Position numbers and translations under genes: made by a program
In this document: piece by piece, positions 55,906 to 64,000 of the stretch
Position numbering within the stretch: position 1 is the first letter of the stretch
How the letters are laid out: each line of letters begins with the position of its first letter
Notes under the pieces: model-generated
What the model was told of the DNA's origin: nothing
Databases searched by the model: none
What the model saw: the letters and a program-made list of their open reading frames with translations, nothing else
NCBI RefSeq assembly: GCF_008326345.1
Contig: NZ_BJEN01000003.1
Location: forward strand, 186,001-250,000
From: Cutibacterium modestum
GTDB taxonomy: Bacteria > Actinomycetota > Actinomycetes > Propionibacteriales > Propionibacteriaceae
Reading direction: 5' to 3'
DNA length: 64,000 nt

Positions 55906-57759
55906 ATGGCCCGTTCAGTCGGTATCGACCTCGGAACCACCAACTCGTGCGTCGCTGTCCTCGAGGGCGGCGAGCCCACCGTCATCCCGAACGCTGAGGG
56001 TGCCCGTACCACCCCGTCGGTGGTCGCTTTCACTAACTCCGGTGAGACTCTCGTCGGCGAGGTCGCCAAGCGGCAGGCCGTTACCAACGTTGACCGCACC
56101 GTTCGCTCCGTCAAGCGCCACATGGGTGAGACGTGGACGATGGGCGTTGACGATAAGACCTACAAGCCCCAGCAGATCAGTGCGTTCATCCTGCAGAAGC
56201 TCAAGAGAGATGCTGAGGCTTACCTCGGCGAGCCGGTTACCAACGCCGTCATCACCGTCCCGGCTTACTTCTCTGATGCTCAGCGTCAGGCCACCAAGGA
56301 AGCCGGTGAGATCGCCGGTCTGACTGTTGACCGCATCGTCAACGAGCCCACCGCAGCCGCCTTGGCATATGGCCTCGATAAGGCTGACAAGGAACAGACC
56401 GTCCTGGTCTTCGACCTCGGCGGCGGCACCTTTGACGTTTCCCTGCTCGACATCTCCGACGGCGTCTTCGAGGTGAAGGCCACCAATGGCGATAACCACC
56501 TTGGCGGTGATGATTGGGACCAGCGCATCGTCGACTGGCTCGTCACCCAGTTCAAGAACGCCAACGGCATCGACCTGGCTGCTGACAAGATGGCCAAGCA
56601 GCGTCTGCAAGAGGCCGCCGAGCGCGCCAAGATTGAGCTGTCGCAGGCTTCTGAGACCCACATCAATCTGCCTTACATCACTGCTGGTGCCGCCGGACCT
56701 CTCCACCTTGACGAAAAGCTGACCCGCGCCGAGTTCCAGCGCATGACCTCTGACCTTCTTGAGCGTTGCCGTACCCCGTTCAACGCGGTCATGAAAGATG
56801 CTGGTCTCAACGTCTCTCAGATTGATGAGGTCATCCTCGTGGGTGGCTCGACCCGTATGCCGGCCGTCGCCGAGCTCGTTAAGGAGCTTGCTGGCAAGGA
56901 GCCGCACAAGGGCGTTAACCCTGATGAGGTTGTGGCCCTCGGTGCTTCCCTGCAGGCCGGTGTCCTTAAGGGTGAGGTCAAGGATGTGCTGCTGCTTGAC
57001 GTCACCCCGCTGAGCCTCGGCATCGAGACCAAGGGCGGCGTGATGACCAAGATCATTGAGCGCAACACCACCATCCCGACCAAGCGTTCGGAGGTATTCA
57101 CTACTGCTGAGGACAACCAGCCGTCGGTGATGATCCAGGTCTTTCAGGGCGAGCGCGAGTTCGTCCGCGACAACAAGTCGCTGGGCAATTTTGAGCTGAC
57201 CGGCCTGATGCCGGCCCCGCGCGGCATCCCGCAGATCGAGGTGTCCTTCGATATTGACGCCAACGGTATCGTCCACGTTCACGCCAAGGACATGGCCACC
57301 GGCAAGGAGCAGTCCATGACTGTTACCGGCGGATCCGCCTTGGGCAAGGACGAGATTGACCGCATGGTTAAAGAGGCCGAGGCTAACGCCGAGTCTGACA
57401 AGAAGCGTCGCGAGGCCGTCGAGATGCGTAACGAGGCTGACGCCTTAGCTTTCCGCACCGAGAAGCTGCTTGACGAGAACTCCGACAAGATTCCTGAGGA
57501 CACTAAGGCCCCGGTGACCGAGGCCATCGCCAAGTTGAAGGAGACCCTGAAGGGCACCGATAACGACGACGAGGTTAAGGCCGCCATGGACGACCTCAAC
57601 CAGAAGGCATCCGCCATGGGTCAGGCGATCTACGCTGCCGCTCAGCAGGCTCAGGCCGAGAACCCGCAGGGTCAGGACTCCGAGTCGGCCAACTCGGAGT
57701 CCGGCGATGACACCGTCGTGGACGCCGAGATCGTGGACGACGAGGACGAGAAGAAGTGA
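55906..57759 (+). CDS. dnaK: Chaperone DnaK (Hsp70)
   Basis: 617 residues from ATG 55906 (AGGAGGA upstream). ATP-driven folding chaperone. [17 protein letters not shown], then [14 protein letters not shown] and [17 protein letters not shown] mark the ATPase domain; the linker [18 protein letters not shown] leads to the peptide-binding domain. The acidic C-terminus ends [14 protein letters not shown]. First gene of dnaK-grpE-dnaJ-hspR. Confidence 0.98.
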   Translation: MARSVGIDLGTTNSCVAVLEGGEPTVIPNAEGARTTPSVVAFTNSGETLVGEVAKRQAVTNVDRTVRSVKRHMGETWTMGVDDKTYKPQQISAFILQKLKRDAEAYLGEPVTNAVITVPAYFSDAQRQATKEAGEIAGLTVDRIVNEPTAAALAYGLDKADKEQTVLVFDLGGGTFDVSLLDISDGVFEVKATNGDNHLGGDDWDQRIVDWLVTQFKNANGIDLAADKMAKQRLQEAAERAKIELSQASETHINLPYITAGAAGPLHLDEKLTRAEFQRMTSDLLERCRTPFNAVMKDAGLNVSQIDEVILVGGSTRMPAVAELVKELAGKEPHKGVNPDEVVALGASLQAGVLKGEVKDVLLLDVTPLSLGIETKGGVMTKIIERNTTIPTKRSEVFTTAEDNQPSVMIQVFQGEREFVRDNKSLGNFELTGLMPAPRGIPQIEVSFDIDANGIVHVHAKDMATGKEQSMTVTGGSALGKDEIDRMVKEAEANAESDKKRREAVEMRNEADALAFRTEKLLDENSDKIPEDTKAPVTEAIAKLKETLKGTDNDDEVKAAMDDLNQKASAMGQAIYAAAQQAQAENPQGQDSESANSESGDDTVVDAEIVDDEDEKK

Positions 57760-57787
57760 CCGGGGCCACGGCCTGCCCCCAATCCTG

Positions 57788-57818
57788 CCGCCGGGTCGCC
57801 AAAACGACGGCCCGGCGG
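57788..57818 (+). other. Hairpin between dnaK and grpE
   Basis: CCGCCGGG (57788-57795) and CCCGGCGG (57811-57818) can pair. With no T-run it may be a partial terminator or RNA-processing/stability element lowering grpE-dnaJ expression relative to dnaK. Confidence 0.45.
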
Positions 57819-57843
57819 TCGTCACTCACGTGGAGGAGCACAG

Positions 57844-58509
57844 ATGACTGATAAGAACGTCAATCCTGACGATGACCAGGCCGACGAGAACCGCGACGAT
57901 AACGTCGACGAGCGCTTTGCCGACATCGTTGGTGACGTCGACATCGACGCTGATCAGTCGGCCACTGACTCGCAGGCTCCAGAAGAACTGTCCCGCGAGT
58001 CCCAGTTGGAGGCTCTGCTGGCCGAGCGTACCGAGGACCTGCAGCGTCTACAGGCCGAATACGTCAACTACAAGAGGCGCGTCGACCGTGACCGCGCGTT
58101 ATCGCGTCAGTCCGGCGTGGATAAGGTCATCACTGCCCTCATGCCGGTGCTCGACTCAATCGCCATGGCTCGTCAGCACGGTGAGGTTGAGGGCGGATTC
58201 AAGCTCGTCGTCGATGAACTGGAGAAGGTCGCCAATAATCACGGGCTGACCAGTTTCGGTGAAGTGGGTGACGCCTTCGACCCGAACCTCCACGAGGCAC
58301 TGATGCAGATGCCGATGGAGGGGGTCTCCGTCACCTCCGTCAGCCAGGTGATGCAGCCCGGTTATAAGCTCGGCGATCGCGTCCTGCGCCCGGCCCGCGT
58401 GGCCGTTTCGGATCCCGACCCCAACGCCACCCCGGTCGATGAGTCCGCCCAGGCGGATGGCGAGTCCGCTCAGGCTGACGAGGACGACGAGACGCCGCAT
58501 AACGACTGA
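57844..58509 (+). CDS. grpE: Nucleotide exchange factor GrpE
   Basis: 221 residues from ATG 57844 (GTGGAGGAG upstream). Releases ADP from DnaK. An acidic disordered N-terminus of about 45 residues precedes the coiled coil ([30 protein letters not shown]). The beta-domain ends in [19 protein letters not shown]. The C-terminal tail repeats [13 protein letters not shown]. Confidence 0.95.
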   Translation: MTDKNVNPDDDQADENRDDNVDERFADIVGDVDIDADQSATDSQAPEELSRESQLEALLAERTEDLQRLQAEYVNYKRRVDRDRALSRQSGVDKVITALMPVLDSIAMARQHGEVEGGFKLVVDELEKVANNHGLTSFGEVGDAFDPNLHEALMQMPMEGVSVTSVSQVMQPGYKLGDRVLRPARVAVSDPDPNATPVDESAQADGESAQADEDDETPHND

Positions 58510-58582
58510 CGGCGATCGAGGCCGACAACGATGAAGCGGCCATGACGACAAACCCGACGATGGCTAGGGAGGGAGGAACTAG

Positions 58583-59725
58583 ATGAGTACCAAGGACTGG
58601 GCCGAGAAGGACTACTACAAGATTCTCGGTGTCTCCAAGGACGCGAAGCCCGAAGAGATTAAGAAAGCGTTCCGCAAGATCGCCCGGGACAACCATCCCG
58701 ACTCCCACCCTGGTGATAAAGCCGCTGAGGCTCGTTTCAAGGAGGCCTCAGAGGCCAACGACGTGCTGTCGAACGCCAAGAAGCGCAAGGAGTACGACCA
58801 GGCTCGTAGCCTGTTCGGATCAGCAGGTGGATTCCGGTTCCCACGAGGTGGAACCCAGACCAACGTCAACGTGGAGGACTTCCTGCGTACTGCCTCCAAC
58901 GGGGACGGGTTCGGTGACCTGTTTGGCAATCTCTTTGGGGCTACTGGAGGACGTCGCACAGCATCCCGGTCGCCACGTCGGGGAGCTGACGTTGAAGGGG
59001 AGACGACGATCTCCTTCGACGACGCCGTGACTGGGACCACCGTCACTATGGACATGGTCTCGCAAGCCCCCTGTCAGGCATGTCGGGGGACCGGAGCCAG
59101 GGCTGGCACCGTACCGCGGGTATGCTCGACTTGCCAAGGGTCAGGCATGCACGCCAGCTCGGCCGGCGGGGTGTTCGAGATGACCGAACCCTGCCCGGAT
59201 TGCCACGGACGAGGCATGGTTGTTGAGGACCCCTGCCAGGTCTGCCATGGATCGGGACGGGCTAAGTCCACTAAGTCCATGCAGATCCGCATTCCTGCCG
59301 GGGTGGAGGATGGTCAGCGTATCCGTATCAAGGGCAAGGGATCCCCTGGCGAGAACGGCGGGAGGGCCGGTGACCTGTACGTCAAGGTGGCGGTGCGTCC
59401 TCACGAGGTCTTTGGCCGCGACGGTCACAACCTCACCGTCACCGTGCCGGTAACTTTCCCGGAGGCTACGTTGGGTGCCGAGGTTGAGGTGCCCACTTTG
59501 ACGGGGGCGACCGTCCGACTGCGTATCCCCGCCGGGACACCGAATGGACGCACCTTCCGAGTGCGAGGACGCGGTGTGCCGCGTTCCGATGGCAGCAAGG
59601 GTGACCTGCTAGCCACCGTTGAGATAGCTGTGCCGGAAAATCTTGACGACAACTCCCGTCAGGCTGTGGAGAGGCTTCGCGACACTATTCGGCAGGCCAC
59701 GCCGCGACCATGGGAGGTGAAGTGA
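58583..59725 (+). CDS. dnaJ: Chaperone DnaJ
   Basis: 380 residues from ATG 58583 (GGGAGGAAC upstream). J-domain with YYKILGV and the HPD tripeptide (DNHPDSHPG), a glycine/phenylalanine-rich segment, a zinc-finger domain with four repeats (CQACRGTG, CSTCQGSG, CPDCHGRG, CQVCHGSG) and the C-terminal substrate-binding domain. Its stop is one base before hspR. Confidence 0.97.
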   Translation: MSTKDWAEKDYYKILGVSKDAKPEEIKKAFRKIARDNHPDSHPGDKAAEARFKEASEANDVLSNAKKRKEYDQARSLFGSAGGFRFPRGGTQTNVNVEDFLRTASNGDGFGDLFGNLFGATGGRRTASRSPRRGADVEGETTISFDDAVTGTTVTMDMVSQAPCQACRGTGARAGTVPRVCSTCQGSGMHASSAGGVFEMTEPCPDCHGRGMVVEDPCQVCHGSGRAKSTKSMQIRIPAGVEDGQRIRIKGKGSPGENGGRAGDLYVKVAVRPHEVFGRDGHNLTVTVPVTFPEATLGAEVEVPTLTGATVRLRIPAGTPNGRTFRVRGRGVPRSDGSKGDLLATVEIAVPENLDDNSRQAVERLRDTIRQATPRPWEVK

Positions 59726-59726
59726 G

Positions 59727-60188
59727 ATGGTGCGGCGCAGCAGGAACTTGTCCGACGCTGTCGATCTTGCGGTGATCGACAAGGACGCTGCCATCTTCGC
59801 CATCTCGGTGGCTGCTGAGCTTGCCGGGATGCACCCTCAGACCCTACGCACCTACGATCGGCTCGGACTTGTGGTACCCGAGCGCACCAGCGGGCGGGGG
59901 CGTCGATACTCGATGCGTGACGTTGCCGCCTTGCGGATGGTCCAGCACCTGTCCCAGGAAGAGGGGATTAACCTCAACGGGATCCGACGAATCCTCCAGA
60001 TGGAGCGTCGGATCGAGCAGCTGTCGGAGCAGGTGGATCAGCTCACCGACACCGTGCGAGGGATGCAAGCGGCGCGTTACAAGGGCGGTGAGGACCCGAG
60101 GGTCTTCACCGCAGAGTCGACCGGCCGCGTGCATATGGGCCGAACGGTCGTTCATGCCCAGCTGGCACTGCCTGCCCACCGCGGCTGA
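59727..60188 (+). CDS. hspR: Heat-shock repressor HspR (MerR family)
   Basis: 153 residues. The MerR-type helix-turn-helix AAELAGMHPQTLRTYDRLGL and wing RTSGRGRRYSMRDVAALRMV are followed by a coiled-coil end (ERRIEQLSEQVDQLTDTV). Last gene of the dnaK operon; it binds the HAIR boxes at 55812-55860, giving negative autoregulation relieved at high temperature. Confidence 0.95.
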   Translation: MVRRSRNLSDAVDLAVIDKDAAIFAISVAAELAGMHPQTLRTYDRLGLVVPERTSGRGRRYSMRDVAALRMVQHLSQEEGINLNGIRRILQMERRIEQLSEQVDQLTDTVRGMQAARYKGGEDPRVFTAESTGRVHMGRTVVHAQLALPAHRG

Positions 60189-60297
60189 CCTCGGATCACA
60201 ATAGGCGGGTGTGGGCCTGCTGCGGATCCGCTAAAAGCAAATCGGATTCCCACTCCCAGATGCAGACAGGTGGGGTTGGGCAAGGCATGATGAGAGT

Positions 60298-61206
60298 ATG
60301 AAGAGAATTCTTAGGATTCTCAGCGTTATGGTCGCTGTGGTAGTCGTGGCAGGAATCGCGATCGGGTTGCGACCCAATTCCCATGCCTTCGGGTCAGTAT
60401 TCCAGGGCCGCCATATATCCGATGCCGCGAGCGTGTCGAACTTAGCAGTGGGCACGATCGCATCGTCTGCTGTCTCGTCGGCGGTGACGTCGGCCCCAAC
60501 TCCGGCAGCGTACGCCACCCGGAAAGTGACAGGGCATGGGGGAACGTTGGCGACCCTCGGCTTGGGTGATTCGGTGCCGCAGGGCGGTCCATGTACCAAC
60601 TGCACGACGTTCATTGAGAGGGTCGGCACCGATATGGCGCGTAAAGCCGGGGTGAAAGCTGCGGTGCGTAACGAGTCGGTAGCGGGATACAAGACCGCTG
60701 ATGTGTTGACCCAGCTTGAGTCCAACAGTACGAAATCCCTGCTGGAAACGTCTGATCTAGTCATCGTGACGATTGGGGCAAACGACTTTGATCTTGACAC
60801 GCTCGTGGGTCAGTGCGCCCATTCCGATGTGTCGTGTGTAGCTGATGATGTCAACGATGTGACCGGTCGAGTGCGGACGATCCTGGAACGCGTCAAGGCC
60901 GGCATGAGCACGCCGGGGGCGACTGTTGTCGTCACCGGGTATTGGAATGTAGGGTTTGACGGCAAAGCTGGACGTAACAAGGGGCCCGACTACGTCAAGG
61001 TGGCCGATATGGTCACTGAGGCATTCAACGCCAACGTCAAGAAGATCGCCAACGAGGTTGGAGTGGTATACGTCGACGTCCGTACTCCGTTTAAGGGGGC
61101 AGATGGTAACCGTGATGACACAGCACTGCTTATGGACGACGGGGATCACCCGTCCGAGGAAGGGCATAAGGTGCTGGCCGAGGCTGTGGAGGCCGAGCTG
61201 TCCTGA
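60298..61206 (+). CDS. Secreted SGNH/GDSL-type lipase or esterase
   Basis: 302 residues. The N-terminal membrane/signal segment (ILSVMVAVVVVAGIAIGL) is followed by a Ser/Ala/Thr-rich stretch. SGNH blocks: GLGDSVPQGG (nucleophile Ser), the conserved Gly region ESVAGYKTADVL, IGANDF (Asn) and DDGDHPSEEGH (Asp/His dyad). It is probably exported and either released or N-anchored. GDSL lipases are part of the lipid-hydrolysing repertoire of skin propionibacteria; the substrate is not predicted. Confidence 0.88.
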   Translation: MKRILRILSVMVAVVVVAGIAIGLRPNSHAFGSVFQGRHISDAASVSNLAVGTIASSAVSSAVTSAPTPAAYATRKVTGHGGTLATLGLGDSVPQGGPCTNCTTFIERVGTDMARKAGVKAAVRNESVAGYKTADVLTQLESNSTKSLLETSDLVIVTIGANDFDLDTLVGQCAHSDVSCVADDVNDVTGRVRTILERVKAGMSTPGATVVVTGYWNVGFDGKAGRNKGPDYVKVADMVTEAFNANVKKIANEVGVVYVDVRTPFKGADGNRDDTALLMDDGDHPSEEGHKVLAEAVEAELS

Positions 61207-61235
61207 CGAGGGTAGTGAACCCGTAGGGTGACGGC

Positions 61236-61958
61236 GTGAACAGGCACGAGTTCTTTCAGACCAGCCTCATCTCCTCTCTCATGGATGGGGTCTATGAGGA
61301 TGAAATGACGATCGGTGAATTGCTGTCTCACGGCTCTTTCGGATTGGGGACTTTCAATGCCCTTGACGGCGAGATGGTTATCCTGGATGGGCACTGCTAC
61401 CAGTTGCGAGGGGACGGAATGAGTCGTCCTGCGCCGTTCGGGGCTAGGACGCCGTACGCGATGGTGACGAATTTCGTGCCGTCCCATCGGCTCGAGGTCC
61501 ACTCACCGATGATGCGAGCCGAGATTTCCAAACTTATTGATGAGGTACTACCTAGTGCGAATTACATGTATGCGTTGCGGATTACTGGGTTCGTCAACTG
61601 GGTGATGACGCGCACTGTCGTGCAACAGTCCAAGCCGTATCGGCCGATGGTGGAGGCTACTAATGGCGAGGAGATTGTGCGAAGTGAGGACGTTAATGGG
61701 GTGTTCGTTGGGTTCCGCACTCCGGTTTATCAGCAGGGTATTTCGGTTCCGGGGTGTCACGTGCACTTCGTCACGGACTCTCGGGATCATGGCGGCCACG
61801 TCGTGGATTTCCAGTTGGGACACGGTCTGGTCGAGGTGTGCGTCGGAACGGATCTGCGGTTGAGGTTGCCGATCAGTACTGAGTTTGAGCACGCCGAGTT
61901 AGCTCCGGAAAACCTAGCCGCTCAGGTTGCGAAAACTGAGCATGTGGCAGGGGAGTGA
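61236..61958 (+). CDS. budA: Alpha-acetolactate decarboxylase
   Basis: 240 residues from GTG 61236. Converts 2-acetolactate to acetoin. LMDGVYEDEMTIGELLSHGS, FGLGTFNALDGEMVILDG and the metal-binding VPGCHVHFVTDSRDHGGHV are diagnostic. Starts 29 bases after the lipase gene; acetolactate synthase is not in the window. Confidence 0.93.
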   Translation: MNRHEFFQTSLISSLMDGVYEDEMTIGELLSHGSFGLGTFNALDGEMVILDGHCYQLRGDGMSRPAPFGARTPYAMVTNFVPSHRLEVHSPMMRAEISKLIDEVLPSANYMYALRITGFVNWVMTRTVVQQSKPYRPMVEATNGEEIVRSEDVNGVFVGFRTPVYQQGISVPGCHVHFVTDSRDHGGHVVDFQLGHGLVEVCVGTDLRLRLPISTEFEHAELAPENLAAQVAKTEHVAGE

Positions 61959-62148
61959 CGTCCGTTCCGTGGCCTGGGAAGCCGGGAAGCGCAGGCAGGA
62001 GCTTAGCTCAGGGAGTGTGTTGCGCCCACATCGGGCACCGTGCCGTAGCCGAATCTTCACCCGACTTTTAGGTGAGGAATAGCTCCGTTCATATTCCCCT
62101 ATCAAATAGTGTCGGCAATGAGGTCGGTCCGCTGACAAAGGATCAACG

Positions 62149-62241
62149 GTGACACAAACCATGCTTGCTGAATGTTTTCACGCCGCGGATCGGACCATTG
62201 CCTACCAGGGCAACCCGATCCACATCATCGTCAAGCCCTGA
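62149..62241 (+). pseudogene. 30-codon N-terminal stub, probably of a zinc alcohol dehydrogenase
   Basis: GTG 62149 (AAAGGATC upstream) reads 30 residues, with DRTIAYQGNPIHIIVKP at the end, before TGA. The arrangement, an N-terminal strand pair followed by a P-x-P-x-I-V-x-P type segment, resembles the start of zinc-dependent dehydrogenases. The rest of the gene is absent. Otherwise the 480 bases from 61959 to 62438 hold nothing recognisable. Confidence 0.35.
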
Positions 62242-62438
62242 CGTTGCACCTGCTCAGCGCATCACGGGTGCCGTCGTGACCCCCTCGCGTTGCGCGGAAT
62301 CGATCTGTGCGGCTGTGTGCGGCGTCTGTGTCTGAGTGAAGTCCTACAATTCATGAGTTAGACCCCGGACCACCGGGATTGCTGCGACGACGCATCCTGC
62401 CGTCGTGGCGGGAGCGTCGGCACGATGTCAGGAGCCTC

Positions 62439-64000
62439 ATGACAGTACTGACCGACTTCCTCGCCACGCATCAACTGCTGACGATCCTCATTGTCCTGGC
62501 TTCCGGCGCCCTGCTAGGCCAAATCAAGTTCGGCCCGTTGAGATTCGGTGCCGCTGGAGCCCTGTTCATGGGATTGGTTGTCGGGGCCCTCGACCCTCGC
62601 TTCGGCCAAAATCTCGGGATGACCAAAGGCCTGGGCGTGGTGCTGTTTTGCTACACCGTCGGTCTGGCTGCCGGATCGACTTTCTTGTCCGACCTCAAAC
62701 GCCAGTGGAGCCTCATGCTCGCCGGTGTTGTCGGGTTGGCAGTGATGGCCGTAGCCGGACTCGGCCTGGGACGACTATTCGGCTTAACTCCGGCCCACGT
62801 CGCGGGCTTGTACGCCGGCGTCCTCACCTCACCGGCTATTGACGCCGCGTCGACGGCTACTCACGGGGCTGGGAACACTCTTGTAGGGTACGCGTTGTCC
62901 TATCCGGTGGGTGTTGTTGTCGGGCTTATCATGGTCGCATTCATTGCTAAGCGGCGTTGGCCCGCCGCCAAGGACAACACCTCGATGGCTGAGGCTGGAC
63001 TTACCTCGGTGTCGACAGTCGTTGACCGGGAGACGTCGATCCGGGAGACCCCAGGCTTCAACGACGATCAGATTCGGATGTCCTATCTGCTGCGCGACGG
63101 TGAAATGCGGCTGGCCGCCCCTGACGACGACCTTCATGTCGGCGACCAGGTGCTGGTGGTCGGAAACCCTGACGACGTTGATCGCGCCGTCAAGCACCTC
63201 GGACACGTCTCGGAGCGCACCCTTACCAACGAGCGCCGCGAGATTGATTTCCGACGCTTCCTGGTGTCTAACCCCGCCTTGGTGGGTCATACCCTGGGCA
63301 GCATCGATGTGCGCGGGCGAACCAGCGGCAAGGTGACGCGAGTGCGTCGCGGTGACCTCGATATGTTGGCCCGCGACGACATCGTCCTGCAGCCCGGCGA
63401 CCGGGTGCTGTGCGTCGTGCCAGCTCATCGCCTTTCCGACGCTGCGGACTTCTTTGGTGACTCTGAAGCTCGCGTCTCCCAAGTAGATGCCCTGTCCTTG
63501 GGGCTGGGCGCTGCCCTCGGTTTACTGCTTGGTGCTCTCATGGTGGCTTTGCCTGGAGGGTTGCAGTTCGAGTTGGGAACCGCTGCCGGGCCGCTCGTCA
63601 TGGGTATGATTTTGGGCTCGATCCACCGTACGGGGCCGCTGCGCTGGCAGTTGCCGCATGCTACGAACGCGATCCTGCGTCAGCTCGGTCTCATGATCTT
63701 CCTGGCCTGTGTCGGATTGGCCTCCGGTCCGGCATTCCTGTCCCAGGCGGCGAGTTGGACAGGGTTGGCGGTTATTGGCGTCTCGGCAGTGACTTTGGTC
63801 CTCGGTGGCGCGATCGTCATCGTGGCGGCCTGGTTTATGAAGCTGTCGGCCCAGCGCGCCACGGGAGCTTTCGCAGGCTTCGTCGGTCAGCCCGCCATTC
63901 TCAGCTACGCTAACTCCCTCGTTAACGACGAACGGATCGAGTCGGCCTACGGTGCCCTCTTCGCGCTGGGCACGATCGTCAAGATTCTGCTAGTGCAGGT
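62439..64000 (+). CDS. AspT/YidE/YbjL-family membrane transporter (C-terminus outside window)
   Basis: ATG 62439 (TCAGGAG upstream) opens a frame that runs off the window end after 520 codons. Five or six N-terminal helices (LLTILIVLASGALLGQIKFG, VVLFCYTVGLAAGS) and a soluble centre with two RCK_C/TrkA_C-like domains (about 195-350; DDLHVGDQVLVVGNPDDVDR, DDIVLQPGDRVLCVVP) lead into the second membrane domain (GAALGLLLGALMVALPGG, FAGFVGQPAILSYA). This two-domain plan matches aspartate-alanine antiporter-like transporters. Substrate not predicted. Confidence 0.85.
   Translation, partial: MTVLTDFLATHQLLTILIVLASGALLGQIKFGPLRFGAAGALFMGLVVGALDPRFGQNLGMTKGLGVVLFCYTVGLAAGSTFLSDLKRQWSLMLAGVVGLAVMAVAGLGLGRLFGLTPAHVAGLYAGVLTSPAIDAASTATHGAGNTLVGYALSYPVGVVVGLIMVAFIAKRRWPAAKDNTSMAEAGLTSVSTVVDRETSIRETPGFNDDQIRMSYLLRDGEMRLAAPDDDLHVGDQVLVVGNPDDVDRAVKHLGHVSERTLTNERREIDFRRFLVSNPALVGHTLGSIDVRGRTSGKVTRVRRGDLDMLARDDIVLQPGDRVLCVVPAHRLSDAADFFGDSEARVSQVDALSLGLGAALGLLLGALMVALPGGLQFELGTAAGPLVMGMILGSIHRTGPLRWQLPHATNAILRQLGLMIFLACVGLASGPAFLSQAASWTGLAVIGVSAVTLVLGGAIVIVAAWFMKLSAQRATGAFAGFVGQPAILSYANSLVNDERIESAYGALFALGTIVKILLVQ

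Noticed and set aside
55915-57282. 455-codon open frame antisense to dnaK
   Set aside because: It mirrors the codon structure of the highly expressed dnaK gene, has no start signal of its own and gives a product without recognisable features. Long antisense frames are usual in GC-rich genes.
1-64000. CRISPR arrays, rRNA genes, complete insertion sequences and known riboswitches
   Set aside because: No regularly spaced repeats, rRNA-like conserved segments, intact transposase genes with inverted ends, or recognisable riboswitch cores were seen.

Overview
The window looks like chromosomal DNA of a propionibacterium, most likely Cutibacterium acnes or a close relative. This is inferred from gene content, moderate-to-high GC, actinobacterial gene style (GTG starts, ATGA overlaps, HspR/HAIR control of dnaK, a DtxR-type iron box) and a CoA-transferase of the propionate/succinate cycle. 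No database search was possible, so the species is an inference.

Layout. 1-4.5 kb: a partial haem-pathway oxidase (minus) diverging from a three-gene 2-oxo-acid dehydrogenase operon (E1 alpha, E1 beta, E2; no E3). 4.7-7.5 kb: a small ABC exporter operon, preceded by a possible 12-codon ORF. 7.6-13.4 kb: an EcsC-family gene, then an apparently iron-controlled operon (ECF T component with an internal stop, double ATPase, exporter-type ABC protein, TetR regulator). 13.5-18 kb: a membrane-protein pair with one dead copy, a nucleoside hydrolase and a frameshifted ABC-F protein.

17.9-28 kb is a mosaic accessory region. It holds a decayed VapBC pair, pieces of a plasmid- or Tad-like gene set, a candidate streptolysin-S-like (SagA-type) peptide gene that appears frameshifted, an EXLDI/ABC transporter operon with a broken permease, and a phage-gene stub. 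Then comes a 5.5-kb island bounded by a 42-bp direct repeat of the 3' end of tRNA-Gly(CCC). The island carries a lactococcin-972-type bacteriocin gene, its associated membrane protein (frameshifted), its ABC ATPase and decayed cargo.

28-38 kb is a carbohydrate region: a sugar ABC importer coupled to a broken GH36 alpha-galactosidase, a broken secreted GH16 glycosidase, a LacI regulator and an amidase. 38-52.7 kb is mostly core metabolism: CoA transferase, hexose-phosphate mutarotase, SerB, a broken rRNA methyltransferase, a lipase-like hydrolase, the PPDK regulatory protein, a dead alcohol dehydrogenase, pyruvate phosphate dikinase, an FHA protein, a ThuA-like protein and DeoC. After a 1.6-kb AT-rich stretch without a recognisable gene come a PiT phosphate transporter, dnaK-grpE-dnaJ-hspR with two HAIR boxes, a GDSL lipase, acetolactate decarboxylase and a partial AspT/YidE-type transporter.

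The most striking overall property is the number of genes broken by one-base indels or in-frame TGA codons (about a dozen). They are concentrated in accessory and carbohydrate genes, while long core genes (ppdK, dnaK, dnaJ) are intact. That argues for real decay or slipped-strand variation rather than uniform sequencing error. The best candidates for a noteworthy system are the tRNA-bounded bacteriocin island and the adjacent SagA-like remnant.
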